Assembly: GCF_002007105.1 (NCBI RefSeq)
Contig: NZ_MVBC01000013.1
Coordinates: 124,001 to 188,000, forward strand
Origin: Hymenobacter sp. CRA2
GTDB lineage: Bacteria > Bacteroidota > Bacteroidia > Cytophagales > Hymenobacteraceae
Length of the DNA stretch: 64,000 nt
Direction: 5' to 3'
Numbering within the stretch: position 1 is the first letter of the stretch; every line of letters starts with the position of its first letter. The notes under the pieces are model-generated. The model was not told the DNA's origin and searched no databases. It saw nothing but the letters and a program-made list of their open reading frames with translations. Shown here one piece after another: positions 28,535 to 37,671 of this stretch. Position numbers and translations under genes: made by a program.

Positions 28535-29897
28535 TGACCGCCTGGGCAAATTGCCGGCCGCGGTCTTCGTAGTTCTTGAATAGGTCGAAGGAGGCGCAGG
28601 CGGGCGAGAGCAGCACCACGTCACCGGCCTGGGCCAGTTCGGCGGCGCGGTGCACGGCGTAGCGCACGTCCTGGGTTTCTTCCACCAGCGGCACCACCCC
28701 GTCGAAGGCGGCGCGCAGCTTGGCGTTGTCGACGCCGAGGCAGATCAGGGCTTTTACTTTCTGCTGCGCCAGTGGCACCAGCGTGCTGTAGTCGTTGCCC
28801 TTATCGGTGCCGCCGGCAATCCAGATCAGCGGAGCTTTCACGCCGTCCAGCGCGTACCAAGCCGCCTCCACGTTGGTGGCCTTGCTGTCGTTGATGAACT
28901 GCGCGCCGCCTATTTCGCCCACGGGCTGCAGGCGGTGGTCGGCATTGCTGAAGGTCGGCAGGGCAGCCTCGATCTGCTTCACCGACAGGCCAGCCACACG
29001 GGCTGCAAGGATGGCCGCAGCCATGTTCTGGCGGTTGTGCTGCCCGATGAGCGGCGAGCGGGCAATGCTCACGTCCTCGTGGTCATCGTCCTGCACCTGC
29101 GGAATGTCGAGGCGCAAGGTGGTTTCGGCGACGTAGCGGCCGGCGCAGTGAATGTCCGGGCGGCGGTGCAGGCTGAAGGGCAGGTCATTGGTATCGACGA
29201 ACACCGATTGGTATTCCTGCTGAATCACCCGGTCGTCGGCGTTGTACACGAAGTACGAGCTGCTGTCCAGGTTGCGGGTGATGCGCAGCTTGGCCTGGGC
29301 GTATTCCTCCAGGCTGTAGTGGTAACGGTCGAGGTGGTCGGGCGTGATGTTGAGCAGCACGGCCACGGTGGGCGTGTAGTCGTAGGTGTCGTCGAGTTGG
29401 AAAGAGCTCAGCTCCAGCACAAACCAATCGAAGGTATCCTCAATAACCTGCTCGGCGAAGGAGTGGCCCACGTTGCCGGCCAGGCCCACGTTGTAGCCAG
29501 CCTCCTTGAGCAGGTGGTAGGTCAGCAGCGTGGTAGTGGTTTTGCCGTTGGTGCCTGTAATGGCAATGCTTTGGGCCTTGGTGTAGCGGCTGGCCAGGTC
29601 AATTTCGGAGATGACCGAAATTTTCTTTTCCCGCACGGCCTGCATCACCGGAGCTTTTTCCGGGATGCCCGGGCTCTTCACGATTTCGTCGGCCGTGAGG
29701 ATTTCCTCCAGCGTGTGCGTGCCTTCCTCGAAGCGGATGCCGGCTTTGTCGAGCTTCTCCTTGTAGATAGGCTTGAGCGCACCGCCATCCGACACGAACA
29801 CGTCGTAGCCCTTGGCCTGCCCGAGCAGGGCGGCTCCTACTCCGCTTTCGCCGGAGCCGAGAATGACCAGTTTTTTGCCTTCGCTGGAGTGCTGCAT
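28515..29897 (-). CDS. murD: UDP-N-acetylmuramoylalanine--D-glutamate ligase
   Basis: 460 residues. It adds D-Glu to UDP-MurNAc-L-Ala. N-terminal LGSGESGVGAALLG, ATP loop TGTNGKTTTTLLTYHLL, NITPDHLDRY, NDSKATNVEAAW and the C-terminal LLSPACASFDLF.NYEDRG motif identify it. Its last codons form one arm of an inverted repeat with the downstream spacer. It begins four bases after the mraY stop. Confidence 0.96.
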   Translation of the reverse strand: MQHSSEGKKLVILGSGESGVGAALLGQAKGYDVFVSDGGALKPIYKEKLDKAGIRFEEGTHTLEEILTADEIVKSPGIPEKAPVMQAVREKKISVISEIDLASRYTKAQSIAITGTNGKTTTTLLTYHLLKEAGYNVGLAGNVGHSFAEQVIEDTFDWFVLELSSFQLDDTYDYTPTVAVLLNITPDHLDRYHYSLEEYAQAKLRITRNLDSSSYFVYNADDRVIQQEYQSVFVDTNDLPFSLHRRPDIHCAGRYVAETTLRLDIPQVQDDDHEDVSIARSPLIGQHNRQNMAAAILAARVAGLSVKQIEAALPTFSNADHRLQPVGEIGGAQFINDSKATNVEAAWYALDGVKAPLIWIAGGTDKGNDYSTLVPLAQQKVKALICLGVDNAKLRAAFDGVVPLVEETQDVRYAVHRAAELAQAGDVVLLSPACASFDLFKNYEDRGRQFAQAVSELVKS

Positions 29898-29901
29898 GGG
29901 T

Positions 29902-31122
29902 TTAGCGCAGTTTGAGGGTTACCAGGGTGAGCACAGCCAGCATGATGCCCACAATCCAGAAGCGCGACACGATTTTGGACTCGTGGTAGCCCAGCTTCTG
30001 GTAGTGGTGGTGCAAAGGCGACATGCGCAGCAGGCGGCGGCCTTCGCCGTATTTCTTCTTGGTGTACTTGAAGTAGCTCACCTGCAGAATAACCGAGAGG
30101 TTCTCGACCAGGAAAATGCCGCAGAGCACCGGAATCAGCAGCTCCTTGCGCACGATCAGGGAAAGCACCGCGATGATGCCGCCGATAGCCAGGGAACCGG
30201 TGTCACCCATGAAGACCTGCGCCGGGTACGAGTTGTACCACAGGAAGCCCACGCAGGCCCCCACGAAGGCAGTACAGAAAATGGTCAGCTCGCCCACGTT
30301 CGGGATGAACATGATGTCGAGGTAATCGGCCAGCACGGCGTTGCCCGATACGAAGGCGAAGATGCCCAGCGTGGTGCCGATGATGGCCGAAGTGCCGGCC
30401 GCCAGCCCGTCGAGGCCGTCGGTGATGTTGGCTCCGTTCGACACCGCCGTGATGATGAAAATCACGATGGGAATGTAGAAGAAGGCGTAGTACTCGTTGA
30501 AAAAGTCGCCGGCGGTGGCAAACAGGTCGCCGTAGTTCAGCTCATTGTTCTTGGCGAAGGGGATGGTGGTAATCATCAGCTTCACGTCCTGGTACACGCG
30601 ACTGGCGTCCACGGCCGAAATCTGGCCGTTTGCCAGCAGATACTGGCGCACCGTTACGTCGTGGCTGAAGAAGAGCACCCAGCCCACCGTCAGGCCCAAC
30701 CCGATCTGCCCCAGCATCTTGAAGCGGCCGGCCAGGCCTTCCTTGTCCTTCTTAACGACCTTGATGTAGTCATCGACGAAGCCGATGAGCCCCAGCCACA
30801 CCGTGCTGAGCAGCATCAGGATAACGTAGATGTTGTCGAGCTTAGCGAAGAGCAGCGTGGGCACCAGGATGGCCAGCAGAATGATGAGGCCGCCCATGGT
30901 GGGAGTGCCCTTCTTCTCCAACTGCCCCTGCAGGCCCAGGTCGCGCACCGTCTCCCCGATCTGCCGGCGTCGCAAAATGGCAATCAACTGCTTACCGAAC
31001 AGCTGCGCGATGATGAGCGACGTGACCACGGCCATGGCGGCGCGGAACGAGGTGTATTGGAAAACCCCCGTGCCGGGCACGTTGTAGTGGCGGTGCAAAA
31101 AATCGAAGAGGTAGTAGAGCAT
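29902..31122 (-). CDS. mraY: Phospho-MurNAc-pentapeptide transferase
   Basis: 406 residues, about ten membrane helices. It makes lipid I on the cytoplasmic face. The motifs [31 protein letters not shown] (catalytic Asp pair), [12 protein letters not shown] and the HHHYQKLG loop are present. It carries the longer loops seen in Bacteroidota (for example around 195-215). Upstream lies a 265-base spacer with repeat DNA. Confidence 0.96.
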   Translation of the reverse strand: MLYYLFDFLHRHYNVPGTGVFQYTSFRAAMAVVTSLIIAQLFGKQLIAILRRRQIGETVRDLGLQGQLEKKGTPTMGGLIILLAILVPTLLFAKLDNIYVILMLLSTVWLGLIGFVDDYIKVVKKDKEGLAGRFKMLGQIGLGLTVGWVLFFSHDVTVRQYLLANGQISAVDASRVYQDVKLMITTIPFAKNNELNYGDLFATAGDFFNEYYAFFYIPIVIFIITAVSNGANITDGLDGLAAGTSAIIGTTLGIFAFVSGNAVLADYLDIMFIPNVGELTIFCTAFVGACVGFLWYNSYPAQVFMGDTGSLAIGGIIAVLSLIVRKELLIPVLCGIFLVENLSVILQVSYFKYTKKKYGEGRRLLRMSPLHHHYQKLGYHESKIVSRFWIVGIMLAVLTLVTLKLR

Positions 31123-31235
31123 TGGTCAGGCTGGTGCGGCGCCGCTTCAGGCGCCAGGAAGCCGCAAATTTTCGGCTTTTTCGGCAGTGGTCAAACGTTG
31201 CGTTTGCGGGGATTTTGTGCTATTCCGGTGGATTA

Positions 31236-31375
31236 GAACGAGTCCAGTAGAACGTCCCACGGAACGTCATTCCGAGCTTGTCGAGGAATCTCGCTGGATA
31301 GTAACTTCAATCGTTGAGTTTTCTATCTAACGTCAGCACACGAGATGTCTGAACTTCGCTCGACACGACGTTCTA
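31236..31375. repeat. REP-like palindromic dispersed repeat between murE and mraY
   Basis: ACGTCATTCCGAGCTTGTCG and the following GAGGAATCTCGC (about 31264-31295) are followed by an inverted relative (CACACGAGATGTCTGAACTT with CGCTCGACACGACGTTCT, about 31337-31375). Units of the same design occur at about 58928-58967 and 59845-59872. This is the only long gap inside the dcw run. Confidence 0.6.
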
Positions 31376-31387
31376 TGTGGCGGCTTA

Positions 31388-32878
31388 TCATAAGCTCAGC
31401 AGCTCGTAAGCTTCCAGTAGCACCAGTCTATCGTCGAAAGCGGAACGCTGCCCCTGAATTTCCTGGTAGTTTTCGTGGCCTTTACCCGCTACCAGCACAA
31501 TGTCGCCGGGACGGGCCAGGGCGCAGGCCGTTTTGATGGCTTCGCGGCGGTCAGGCACGGTCAGGTACTTGCCCGCGTCGGTGGGGCGCACGCCCGCCTG
31601 CATCTGGCGCAGAATTTCGTTCGGGTCCTCGAAGCGGGGGTTATCGGAGGTCAGCACGGCCCGGTCGGACAGGCGGCAGGCCAAATCGGCCATGATGGGG
31701 CGCTTGGCCCCGTCGCGGTTGCCGCCGCAGCCCACCACCGTGATGACGGCTTGCTCGGGCCGGCGGATATCGGCAATGGTTTGCAGCACGTTTTCCAGCG
31801 CGTCGGGCGTGTGAGCGTAGTCCACAATGCCGACCACGCGCTTGCGCGGCGACACCACCGGCTCGAAGCGGCCCGGCGCCGACGTGAGGCCCGAAAGGAC
31901 CGTCAGAGTTTCCTCGGGCTCCTCGCCCAACAGCGTGGCCGCGCCGTACACGGCCAGCAGGTTGTAGGCATTGAACACGCCGATGAGGCGAAACTGCACC
32001 TCGTGCCCATCTACTTCGAGTAGCAGGCCTTCGACGCTGTTCTCGATGAGGCGGCCGCGCACCGTGGCCTGGCTGCGCAGCGAATAGGTAGTCTTCTTGG
32101 CCTTGGTGTTCTGCAGCATCACCATGCCGCGCTTGTCGTCGGCGTTGGTAAGCGCAAAAGCCGAGGCCGGCAGCATGTCGAAAAAGCCCTTCTTGGCCTT
32201 CAGGTAGTTATCGAATGTGCCGTGGTAATCGAGGTGGTCGTGGGTGAGGTTGGTAAAGATGCCGCCGGCAAATTCCAGCCCCGTCACGCGGTGCTGCACC
32301 ACCGCGTGCGAGCTGACTTCCATGAACGCGTGGGTGCAGCGGGCCGCTACCATGCGCGCCAGCAGCTCGTTGAGCCGGATGGCGTCGGGCGTGGTATGGG
32401 TGGCCGGAATGACTTCGTCACCAATCTGGTTTTGCACCGTCGAGAGCAAACCGGCCTTGTAGCCGCGGGCCGCAAACAGCTTGTGCAGCATGGTGGCGGT
32501 GGTGGTTTTGCCGTTGGTACCCGTCACGCCCACCAGCTTCAGCTGCTGGCTGGGGTGGCCGTAGAAAGCCGCCGCCATGTGGGCCATGGCTTCGGCGCTG
32601 TCTTTTACCTGTACGTACGTCGCGCCTCCGGCCAGCTTGGCTGGCAACTCCTCGCACACCACTACGGTGGCCCCCTGGGCTACGGCCTTCGGGATGAATT
32701 GATGGCCATCGGCCTGCACACCGCGCAGGGCAAAGAAGGCCGTGCCGGGGGCGGCCTGCCGCGAGTCGAGGGTGAGGCTGGTAACCGCGGCATCGGCCGG
32801 GCCGTGCTGGGCCAGCACCGTTACGGCGGTCAGCAGCTTAGGCAGCAGATGCGTCGGTTCGGAAGGCGAAGAGGTCAA
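31388..32878 (-). CDS. murE: UDP-MurNAc-tripeptide synthetase (meso-diaminopimelate-adding)
   Basis: 496 residues. It adds the third stem-peptide residue. The N-terminal SLTLDSRQAAPGTAFFALRG, ATP loop GTNGKTTT at 120-127, THDHLDYHGTFDNY and VGCGGNRDGAKR motifs are present, and TSDNPRFEDP contains the DNPR motif that selects meso-diaminopimelate, as expected for a Gram-negative wall. No ATG is available upstream of the conserved start; TTG at 32878 (giving MTSSPSEPTH) fits best and lies 32 bases after the ftsI stop. Confidence 0.94.
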   Translation of the reverse strand: MTSSPSEPTHLLPKLLTAVTVLAQHGPADAAVTSLTLDSRQAAPGTAFFALRGVQADGHQFIPKAVAQGATVVVCEELPAKLAGGATYVQVKDSAEAMAHMAAAFYGHPSQQLKLVGVTGTNGKTTTATMLHKLFAARGYKAGLLSTVQNQIGDEVIPATHTTPDAIRLNELLARMVAARCTHAFMEVSSHAVVQHRVTGLEFAGGIFTNLTHDHLDYHGTFDNYLKAKKGFFDMLPASAFALTNADDKRGMVMLQNTKAKKTTYSLRSQATVRGRLIENSVEGLLLEVDGHEVQFRLIGVFNAYNLLAVYGAATLLGEEPEETLTVLSGLTSAPGRFEPVVSPRKRVVGIVDYAHTPDALENVLQTIADIRRPEQAVITVVGCGGNRDGAKRPIMADLACRLSDRAVLTSDNPRFEDPNEILRQMQAGVRPTDAGKYLTVPDRREAIKTACALARPGDIVLVAGKGHENYQEIQGQRSAFDDRLVLLEAYELLSL

Positions 32879-32910
32879 AGTAACTAGGGCAGGAAAGTCA
32901 ACGGAAAAGG

Positions 32911-35250
32911 TTAGGCGCGGCGGCCGGCTTTGCGGCTCGTGGGCTGGGCCGCGGCGGGCTTGGAGCGGGCCGGGCGCTGGCCCGGGAACAAGGCTCCCGG
33001 CTCGTCGGGGCGGGTAATGGGCTGACCGGTGGGCGACACGGGCTCGGGAATGACCGTGGGCTCCGGCGTCACGGTGGGCTTGGGCGGGGCGTAGGGCAAC
33101 ACCGGTGCGGCGGCTTTGGCCACCAGCGTGGGATCTTTCAACTCCAGCATCACCACGGCGCCGCGCTGCAGGGGCATGCCCGCCGGCACCGACTGGCGCG
33201 CCACCCGCCCCGTGCCAATGGTGCGCACGCGCAGGCCGCGGTTTTCGAGCAGGTACAGCGCGTCGCGGCGGCTCAGGCCCGCTACGTTGGGCATGCGGCC
33301 CTGGCGCACCGGCAGCGGCTGCCACTGCAGAGCCGTTACGCCTCGCGGCGTATCGGCGCGCACCCAGTCGTCGGCGCTGGCGCCCTCGGAGCGGCTATTT
33401 ACCCCGATGCGGCTGCACACCAGCTGTAGGTCTTCCTGCATGCCCACGTGGGCGGCCGGCACCCGCGACTTGTGCACCGGCGCGCGGGCCAGCAGCGGCC
33501 GCTGGCTGGCCTGGTCGCGGGCCATGGCCTTGTCGGCCACTTCGCGGAACACCGGGGCGGCCACGTCGGCGCCGTAGATGCGGCCGTTCTTGGGCGAGTC
33601 CACCACCACGATGCAGGAATACTTGGGCTTATCGGCCGGGAAATAGCCGCAGAAGGAGGTGGAATAAGTCTTGGTGTAGCGGCCGTTCTTGAACTTCCAG
33701 GCCGTACCGGTTTTACCGGCAATGCTGTAGTCGGGCGTGCGGATACCGCGGGCGGTGCCGTGCGTCACCACGCCTTCCATCATGGCCTTTACCTTAGCCA
33801 GCGTGGCGTCGGAGCAGATTTTGGGGTTGAGCACCTTGGTTTCGTAGCGCTCCAGCACTTGGTCGGCCTGCTTGATTTCCTTCACGATGACAGGCTGAAT
33901 CTTCACCCCCCCGTTGGCCACGGCGTTGTAGAAGGCCAGCGTCTGCAGCGGGGCCAGCTTCAGCTCGTAGCCGATGCTCATCGTGGAGAGCGAAGTGTGG
34001 CTCCAGGTGCGGTCGGTGGGGTCCTTCACGTAAGGCCGCGCTTCGCCCGACATCTGGAAGCCCAGCGGCTGGTGCAGCCCGAACTTCTTCAGGTAGTCGG
34101 TGTAGTCGCTGGGCTTGGCGGCGAAGTGGTCGTTCACCAGCTTGGCCACGCCGATGTTGGAGGACTTTTCGAACACCTGCTGCACGGTAATCTTGCCGTA
34201 GGGGTGCGAGTCGGTCTTCACGGCGCCGGCAATTTTCATGGAGCCCGAGCGACCGGTATTCACGGTGTCGTTCAGGTCCAGCTCGGGGTTGTCCTCAAAC
34301 AGAGCCATCATCGAGGCCAGCTTGAAGGTTGAGCCCGGTTCGGTGCGGCCCTGGTCGGCAATGGCGTAGTTGTAGTCCTCGCGGTACACGCCGTCGGCTA
34401 CCTTGCCCAGGTTGGCTACGGCCTTGATTTCGCCGGTTTTCACCTCCATCAGAATCACCGTGCCGTACTGCGCGTTGTTATCCACCAGGCTGCGCAGCAA
34501 GGCATTTTCGGCCACGTCCTGCAGGTTGATGTCGAGCGTGGACTTGATGTCGTAGCCGGCCTGGGGCTTGATTTCGGTGCCGTCGTATACGGGCTTGAGG
34601 CCGCCGGGCAGGCGCTCAAACAGCGCTTCGCCGTCCTTGCCGGCCAGTTCTTTGTTGAAGGTGTATTCCAGGCCCGCGCCGTGCTTTTCCTCGTTCACGA
34701 AGCCAATGGTGCGCTGGGCCAGCCCGCCGAAGGGCCGGAAACGCTTGTCCACCTTCTCGAAAATAACGCCTCCCTTGCGCCGGGCCCGGAAAATGGGCCA
34801 GGTCGCCAGCAGCTTCTTTTCCTGAAAGTTGATCTGCCGGGAATTCAGGCGGATGTAGCGGCTTTCCTTCTTGTGGGCGTTGACGAGCCGCTGCCGGTAT
34901 TCGCGCGGGCTTCGGTCGCCAAAAAAGCGCGACAACAGCAGGGCCAGGGAGTCGACCTTGCTAGCAAACAGCTCGTCGTTCACCACCGAGGGGTCCCAGG
35001 CCACCCGGTAGAAGGGCAGCGAGGTAGCCATGATGCTTTCGTTGTCGGAGAGGATGCTGCCGCGGGTGGCAAACACCGGCTGGTACACGATGCGCCGCTG
35101 TTGCTCCAGAGCGCGCCACTTGTCCCCTTCCTGGTACTGAATGCGCTGAATCTTCCACACGATGGCGCACGAGAAAATCAGCACGCCGAGGAAGGCGAGC
35201 CGCACCCGCGTAACGATGGATTTTTTAACGCTACCCTGCTGCTTGCTCAT
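32911..35250 (-). CDS. ftsI: Division-specific penicillin-binding protein (transpeptidase) with PASTA domain
   Basis: 779 residues, class B PBP. One membrane helix (about 14-33) anchors a periplasmic dimerisation domain and the transpeptidase domain with STFK (catalytic Ser307), SSN at 363-365 and KTGT at 513-516. A PASTA domain follows (about 655-710: PNVAGLSRRDALYLLENRGL...), then a Pro/Thr/Ala-rich, basic C-terminal tail. It cross-links septal peptidoglycan with FtsW. PASTA domains may bind glycan or other wall parts. It follows the FtsL-like gene by 12 bases. Confidence 0.95.
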   Translation of the reverse strand: MSKQQGSVKKSIVTRVRLAFLGVLIFSCAIVWKIQRIQYQEGDKWRALEQQRRIVYQPVFATRGSILSDNESIMATSLPFYRVAWDPSVVNDELFASKVDSLALLLSRFFGDRSPREYRQRLVNAHKKESRYIRLNSRQINFQEKKLLATWPIFRARRKGGVIFEKVDKRFRPFGGLAQRTIGFVNEEKHGAGLEYTFNKELAGKDGEALFERLPGGLKPVYDGTEIKPQAGYDIKSTLDINLQDVAENALLRSLVDNNAQYGTVILMEVKTGEIKAVANLGKVADGVYREDYNYAIADQGRTEPGSTFKLASMMALFEDNPELDLNDTVNTGRSGSMKIAGAVKTDSHPYGKITVQQVFEKSSNIGVAKLVNDHFAAKPSDYTDYLKKFGLHQPLGFQMSGEARPYVKDPTDRTWSHTSLSTMSIGYELKLAPLQTLAFYNAVANGGVKIQPVIVKEIKQADQVLERYETKVLNPKICSDATLAKVKAMMEGVVTHGTARGIRTPDYSIAGKTGTAWKFKNGRYTKTYSTSFCGYFPADKPKYSCIVVVDSPKNGRIYGADVAAPVFREVADKAMARDQASQRPLLARAPVHKSRVPAAHVGMQEDLQLVCSRIGVNSRSEGASADDWVRADTPRGVTALQWQPLPVRQGRMPNVAGLSRRDALYLLENRGLRVRTIGTGRVARQSVPAGMPLQRGAVVMLELKDPTLVAKAAAPVLPYAPPKPTVTPEPTVIPEPVSPTGQPITRPDEPGALFPGQRPARSKPAAAQPTSRKAGRRA

Positions 35251-35262
35251 GCTATTGCGGCG

Positions 35263-35907
35263 CTAGTGTTGCTCGGCCTCGGCGGGCGTTTCGGGAGTGG
35301 TCGACGGCGTAATAACCGGGTTGGCGCCGGCGGCGGCCAGCGAGTCGCGCACGGCCCGGGCCGCAATAGAGTCGGCGGTGAGCACGGGGGCTTGGTCCAG
35401 TTCGGCCTCGTCGAGGCCGCCGGCTGGCACCGTGATGCGGAAGGGCGGCGAGGAGCTTTCCACCAGCCCGTAGGCAGCCACGCGGCGGGCCACCTCGCTT
35501 TGCTTGCTGGCCTCCATGTAGTCGGCCTTGAGCGTGGTGTAGTCGGCCCGCAGGTCTTCGGTTTCGGTCTTGAGCTTCTGGATGCTGCGGTTCATGCGGG
35601 TCGCGTAGTGCGTGTTGCCGATGTAGAGCAGAATCAAAAACATCACGAACAGCGTGTGCGGCAGAAAGCGCACGGGTACGCCGTCGCGGAACAGGCCGTC
35701 GACGTTGAGCACGCGCTCTACCAGGGAGAAAATGCTCCAGGTCGATTGCCGACGCGCTTTCCGCTCGGGCCGGGGGGCGCGTTCGGGCTCCGGTGCGTCG
35801 TCCGCTTCCACCGGGCGCGCCGGCTCGGGCGCCGGGGGCGGCACGATTTCGCGCGGCGTATTCTGGCGCGGCTGCGCGGCGGGCGGACGAGCGGTGTTTA
35901 CGGCCAC
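35263..35907 (-). CDS. ftsL: FtsL-like divisome protein
   Basis: 214 residues, GTG start. The topology is a Pro/Ala/Arg-rich cytoplasmic tail (1-80), one membrane helix (about 82-97, LFVMFLILLYIGNTHYA), a coiled-coil stretch (about 98-140, with Leu/Ala heptads: IQKLKTETEDLRADYTTLKA in part) and an acidic tail. FtsL sequence is barely conserved; the call rests on topology and place between rsmH and ftsI. The long cytoplasmic tail is larger than in E. coli FtsL, as is common in Bacteroidota. Confidence 0.8.
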   Translation of the reverse strand: MAVNTARPPAAQPRQNTPREIVPPPAPEPARPVEADDAPEPERAPRPERKARRQSTWSIFSLVERVLNVDGLFRDGVPVRFLPHTLFVMFLILLYIGNTHYATRMNRSIQKLKTETEDLRADYTTLKADYMEASKQSEVARRVAAYGLVESSSPPFRITVPAGGLDEAELDQAPVLTADSIAARAVRDSLAAAGANPVITPSTTPETPAEAEQH

Positions 35908-35914
35908 GGACAGG

Positions 35915-36877
35915 TCAGGACTTAGGTTTTAGCGGAAACTCGTTGCGGCTTCCAACCCGCAATTTAGCGCTCCGCGCCCGGTTGTTCAGCTGCAGTTCTT
36001 CCTCCGACGCGGTAATGGGCTTGCGCGTCAGCACTTCGAAGGGCTTCTGGGGGTTGCCGTACAGGTCCTTGTCGGCCTCGCCGAAGAACTTGCCCGCCGC
36101 CAGATAATTCTTCACCAGCCGGTCTTCCAGCGAGTGGTAGCTCATCACCACCAGCCGCCCGCCGGGCCGCAGCACCTGCGCGCACTGCTCCAGCATGGCC
36201 TGCAGCACGGCCAGCTCGTTGTTTACTTCGATGCGCAGGGCCTGAAAGACCTGCGCCAGGTACTTATTTTCCTTGCCGCGCGGGGTGCAGCTGGCAATGG
36301 CTTTCTTGAGGTCGGCGATGGTGGCAAGGCCGCGGCTGCCGCGGGCCTGCACCACGGCCCTGGCCAGGGTGCGGGCGTTCTGCACCTCGCCGTACATGCC
36401 GAAGATGCGGTGCAGCTCGGCCTCTGAGTACTGGTTGACCACGTCGGCGGCCGTGGGGCCGTCCTCGGGGTTCATGCGCATGTCCAGCGGCCCATCGAAG
36501 CGGGTGCTGAAGCCGCGCTCCGGGGTATCGAACTGGTAGCTCGACACGCCCAAATCGGCCAGCAGGCCATCCACCTGGCCGGCGCCGTGCTCTTCCAAAG
36601 CGCGCTGCAAGTCGCCGAAGTTGGAGCGGATAAAGGTAAACCGGTCGCCGCGGGGACCCTGCAGCAGCACCTGCGCCTGTCGTTCGGCGTCGGCGTCCTG
36701 GTCAAAGGAGTACAAGCGGCCCTGCGGACCCAGCTGCTCCAGAATAGCCCAAGAGTGCCCGCCGCCGCCAAAGGTCACGTCGACGTAGCGGCCGTCGGGG
36801 CGCAGGTCGAGCCCATCAAGGCACTCCTGCAGCATCACGGGGCGGTGGTACGTGGCGTTGGGGGTGTCCATGCTCAT
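35915..36877 (-). CDS. rsmH: 16S rRNA (cytosine1402-N4)-methyltransferase
   Basis: 320 residues. It methylates C1402 of 16S rRNA using SAM. YHRPVMLQECLDGL at the start, the SAM loop VDVTFGGGGHS, DGLLADLGVSSYQFD, LDMRMNPEDG and VVMSYHSLEDRLVKNY are diagnostic. Its start at 36877 overlaps the mraZ stop by four bases (ATGA); a second ATG two codons later is also possible. Confidence 0.96.
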   Translation of the reverse strand: MSMDTPNATYHRPVMLQECLDGLDLRPDGRYVDVTFGGGGHSWAILEQLGPQGRLYSFDQDADAERQAQVLLQGPRGDRFTFIRSNFGDLQRALEEHGAGQVDGLLADLGVSSYQFDTPERGFSTRFDGPLDMRMNPEDGPTAADVVNQYSEAELHRIFGMYGEVQNARTLARAVVQARGSRGLATIADLKKAIASCTPRGKENKYLAQVFQALRIEVNNELAVLQAMLEQCAQVLRPGGRLVVMSYHSLEDRLVKNYLAAGKFFGEADKDLYGNPQKPFEVLTRKPITASEEELQLNNRARSAKLRVGSRNEFPLKPKS

Positions 36878-37344
36878 GCAGCGAGGCCGCCGGCGGGCGG
36901 AGTTTCGGTGAGGAATTTTTGGGCGAGCTTGGAGAAGCTCTGCTGGTCTTTGATCAGGTATTCGTCGTAGCGGTCCGGGTCCCAGATTTCGCAGCGGTTG
37001 CCGAGGCCCACGATGATGGCTTCCTTCTCGATGCCGGCGTAGCGCCGCATCGAGCCCGGCAACCCGAAGCGCCCGATGTTGTCGAACTCCACCTCCGTCA
37101 TGCCGCGGAAGAAGTTGCGCTGAAACTGCCGGTACTCCTCGTTGAACTCGTCCAGCGCCATTACCTTCTCGTGAATCACCTGCCAAGCCGAGCGCGGGTA
37201 AAGCACCAGGCAAGGCTCGAAGCCGCGCACCAGCACCAGCTGGTTGCCCGACGGCTCGGGCAGGTTGCCCTTTACCTTGGCCGGCAACACAAGCCGCCCT
37301 TTCGGGTCAAGCTTGCATTCGTATTCGCCGGAGAGCAGGTGCAT
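36874..37344 (-). CDS. mraZ: Transcriptional regulator/nucleoid-associated protein MraZ
   Basis: 156 residues with the two SpoVT-AbrB-like half domains (LSGEYECKLDPKGRLVLPAK near the start, VEFDNIGRFGLPGSMRRYAG in the middle). MraZ binds short direct repeats in its own promoter and controls the dcw operon. Such repeats are visible upstream here. First gene of the 16.7-kb dcw run. Confidence 0.95.
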   Translation of the reverse strand: MHLLSGEYECKLDPKGRLVLPAKVKGNLPEPSGNQLVLVRGFEPCLVLYPRSAWQVIHEKVMALDEFNEEYRQFQRNFFRGMTEVEFDNIGRFGLPGSMRRYAGIEKEAIIVGLGNRCEIWDPDRYDEYLIKDQQSFSKLAQKFLTETPPAGGLAA

Positions 37345-37382
37345 GGGAAGGGCTGATTAGGTGCGGGCGCAGGGTCGGTAAG

Positions 37383-37390
37383 CAAAAGTA
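37383..37390 (-). promoter_or_regulatory. -7 promoter element of the dcw operon
   Basis: On the minus strand the bases read TACTTTTG, an exact TAnnTTTG match, 38 bases upstream of the mraZ ATG. No clear -33 TTG is found at the normal distance; MraZ-type repeats occupy that position. Confidence 0.6.
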
Positions 37391-37406
37391 CGCAAGCCCC
37401 TCCAAA

Positions 37407-37436
37407 AGGCCACCACCTTTTACCATTTTCTACCAC
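37407..37436 (-). promoter_or_regulatory. MraZ operator: three 10-base direct repeats
   Basis: On the minus strand three decamers follow one another without gap: GTGGTAGAAA, ATGGTAAAAG, GTGGTGGCCT. The 10-base period and the TGGT/GTGG core match the known design of MraZ binding sites (several repeats on one DNA face). They lie 17-46 bases upstream of the -7 box, over the expected -33 region, consistent with repression. Confidence 0.75.
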
Positions 37437-37495
37437 CAGCAGAAACGCCCATTTCAACGCGCAAAGGCACTTTTTGTTGGATGCCTTTCAGAAGC

Positions 37496-37515
37496 GGGGT
37501 AGAAAGTGGTAAATG
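37496..37515 (+). promoter_or_regulatory. Mirrored MraZ-like decamer pair
   Basis: GGGGTAGAAA followed by GTGGTAAATG reads on the plus strand with the same decamer design as the mraZ operator, but in the opposite orientation and 60-90 bases away. It lies between mraZ and the divergent gene at 37672. Confidence 0.45.
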
Positions 37516-37659
37516 CAAACCACCGTTGCCATTTTGGCAGCCTTCGGCAATGGCTGAGTTTACCAGCTCCTTTGTGCTGCGCGAGTAAGCGCACGCCAAG
37601 CCAGCTGAATTTTGCACGTGCCGGTACGTTATCTGAACCAATGGCGGGGCATTCGTGTG

Positions 37660-37667
37660 TACTTTTG
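37660..37667 (+). promoter_or_regulatory. -7 promoter element of the metal-handling operon
   Basis: TACTTTTG matches TAnnTTTG exactly. It ends only 4 bases before the GTG at 37672, so the transcript would be leaderless or nearly so if both are right. No clear -33 TTG is seen. Confidence 0.4.
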
Positions 37668-37671
37668 TGCT

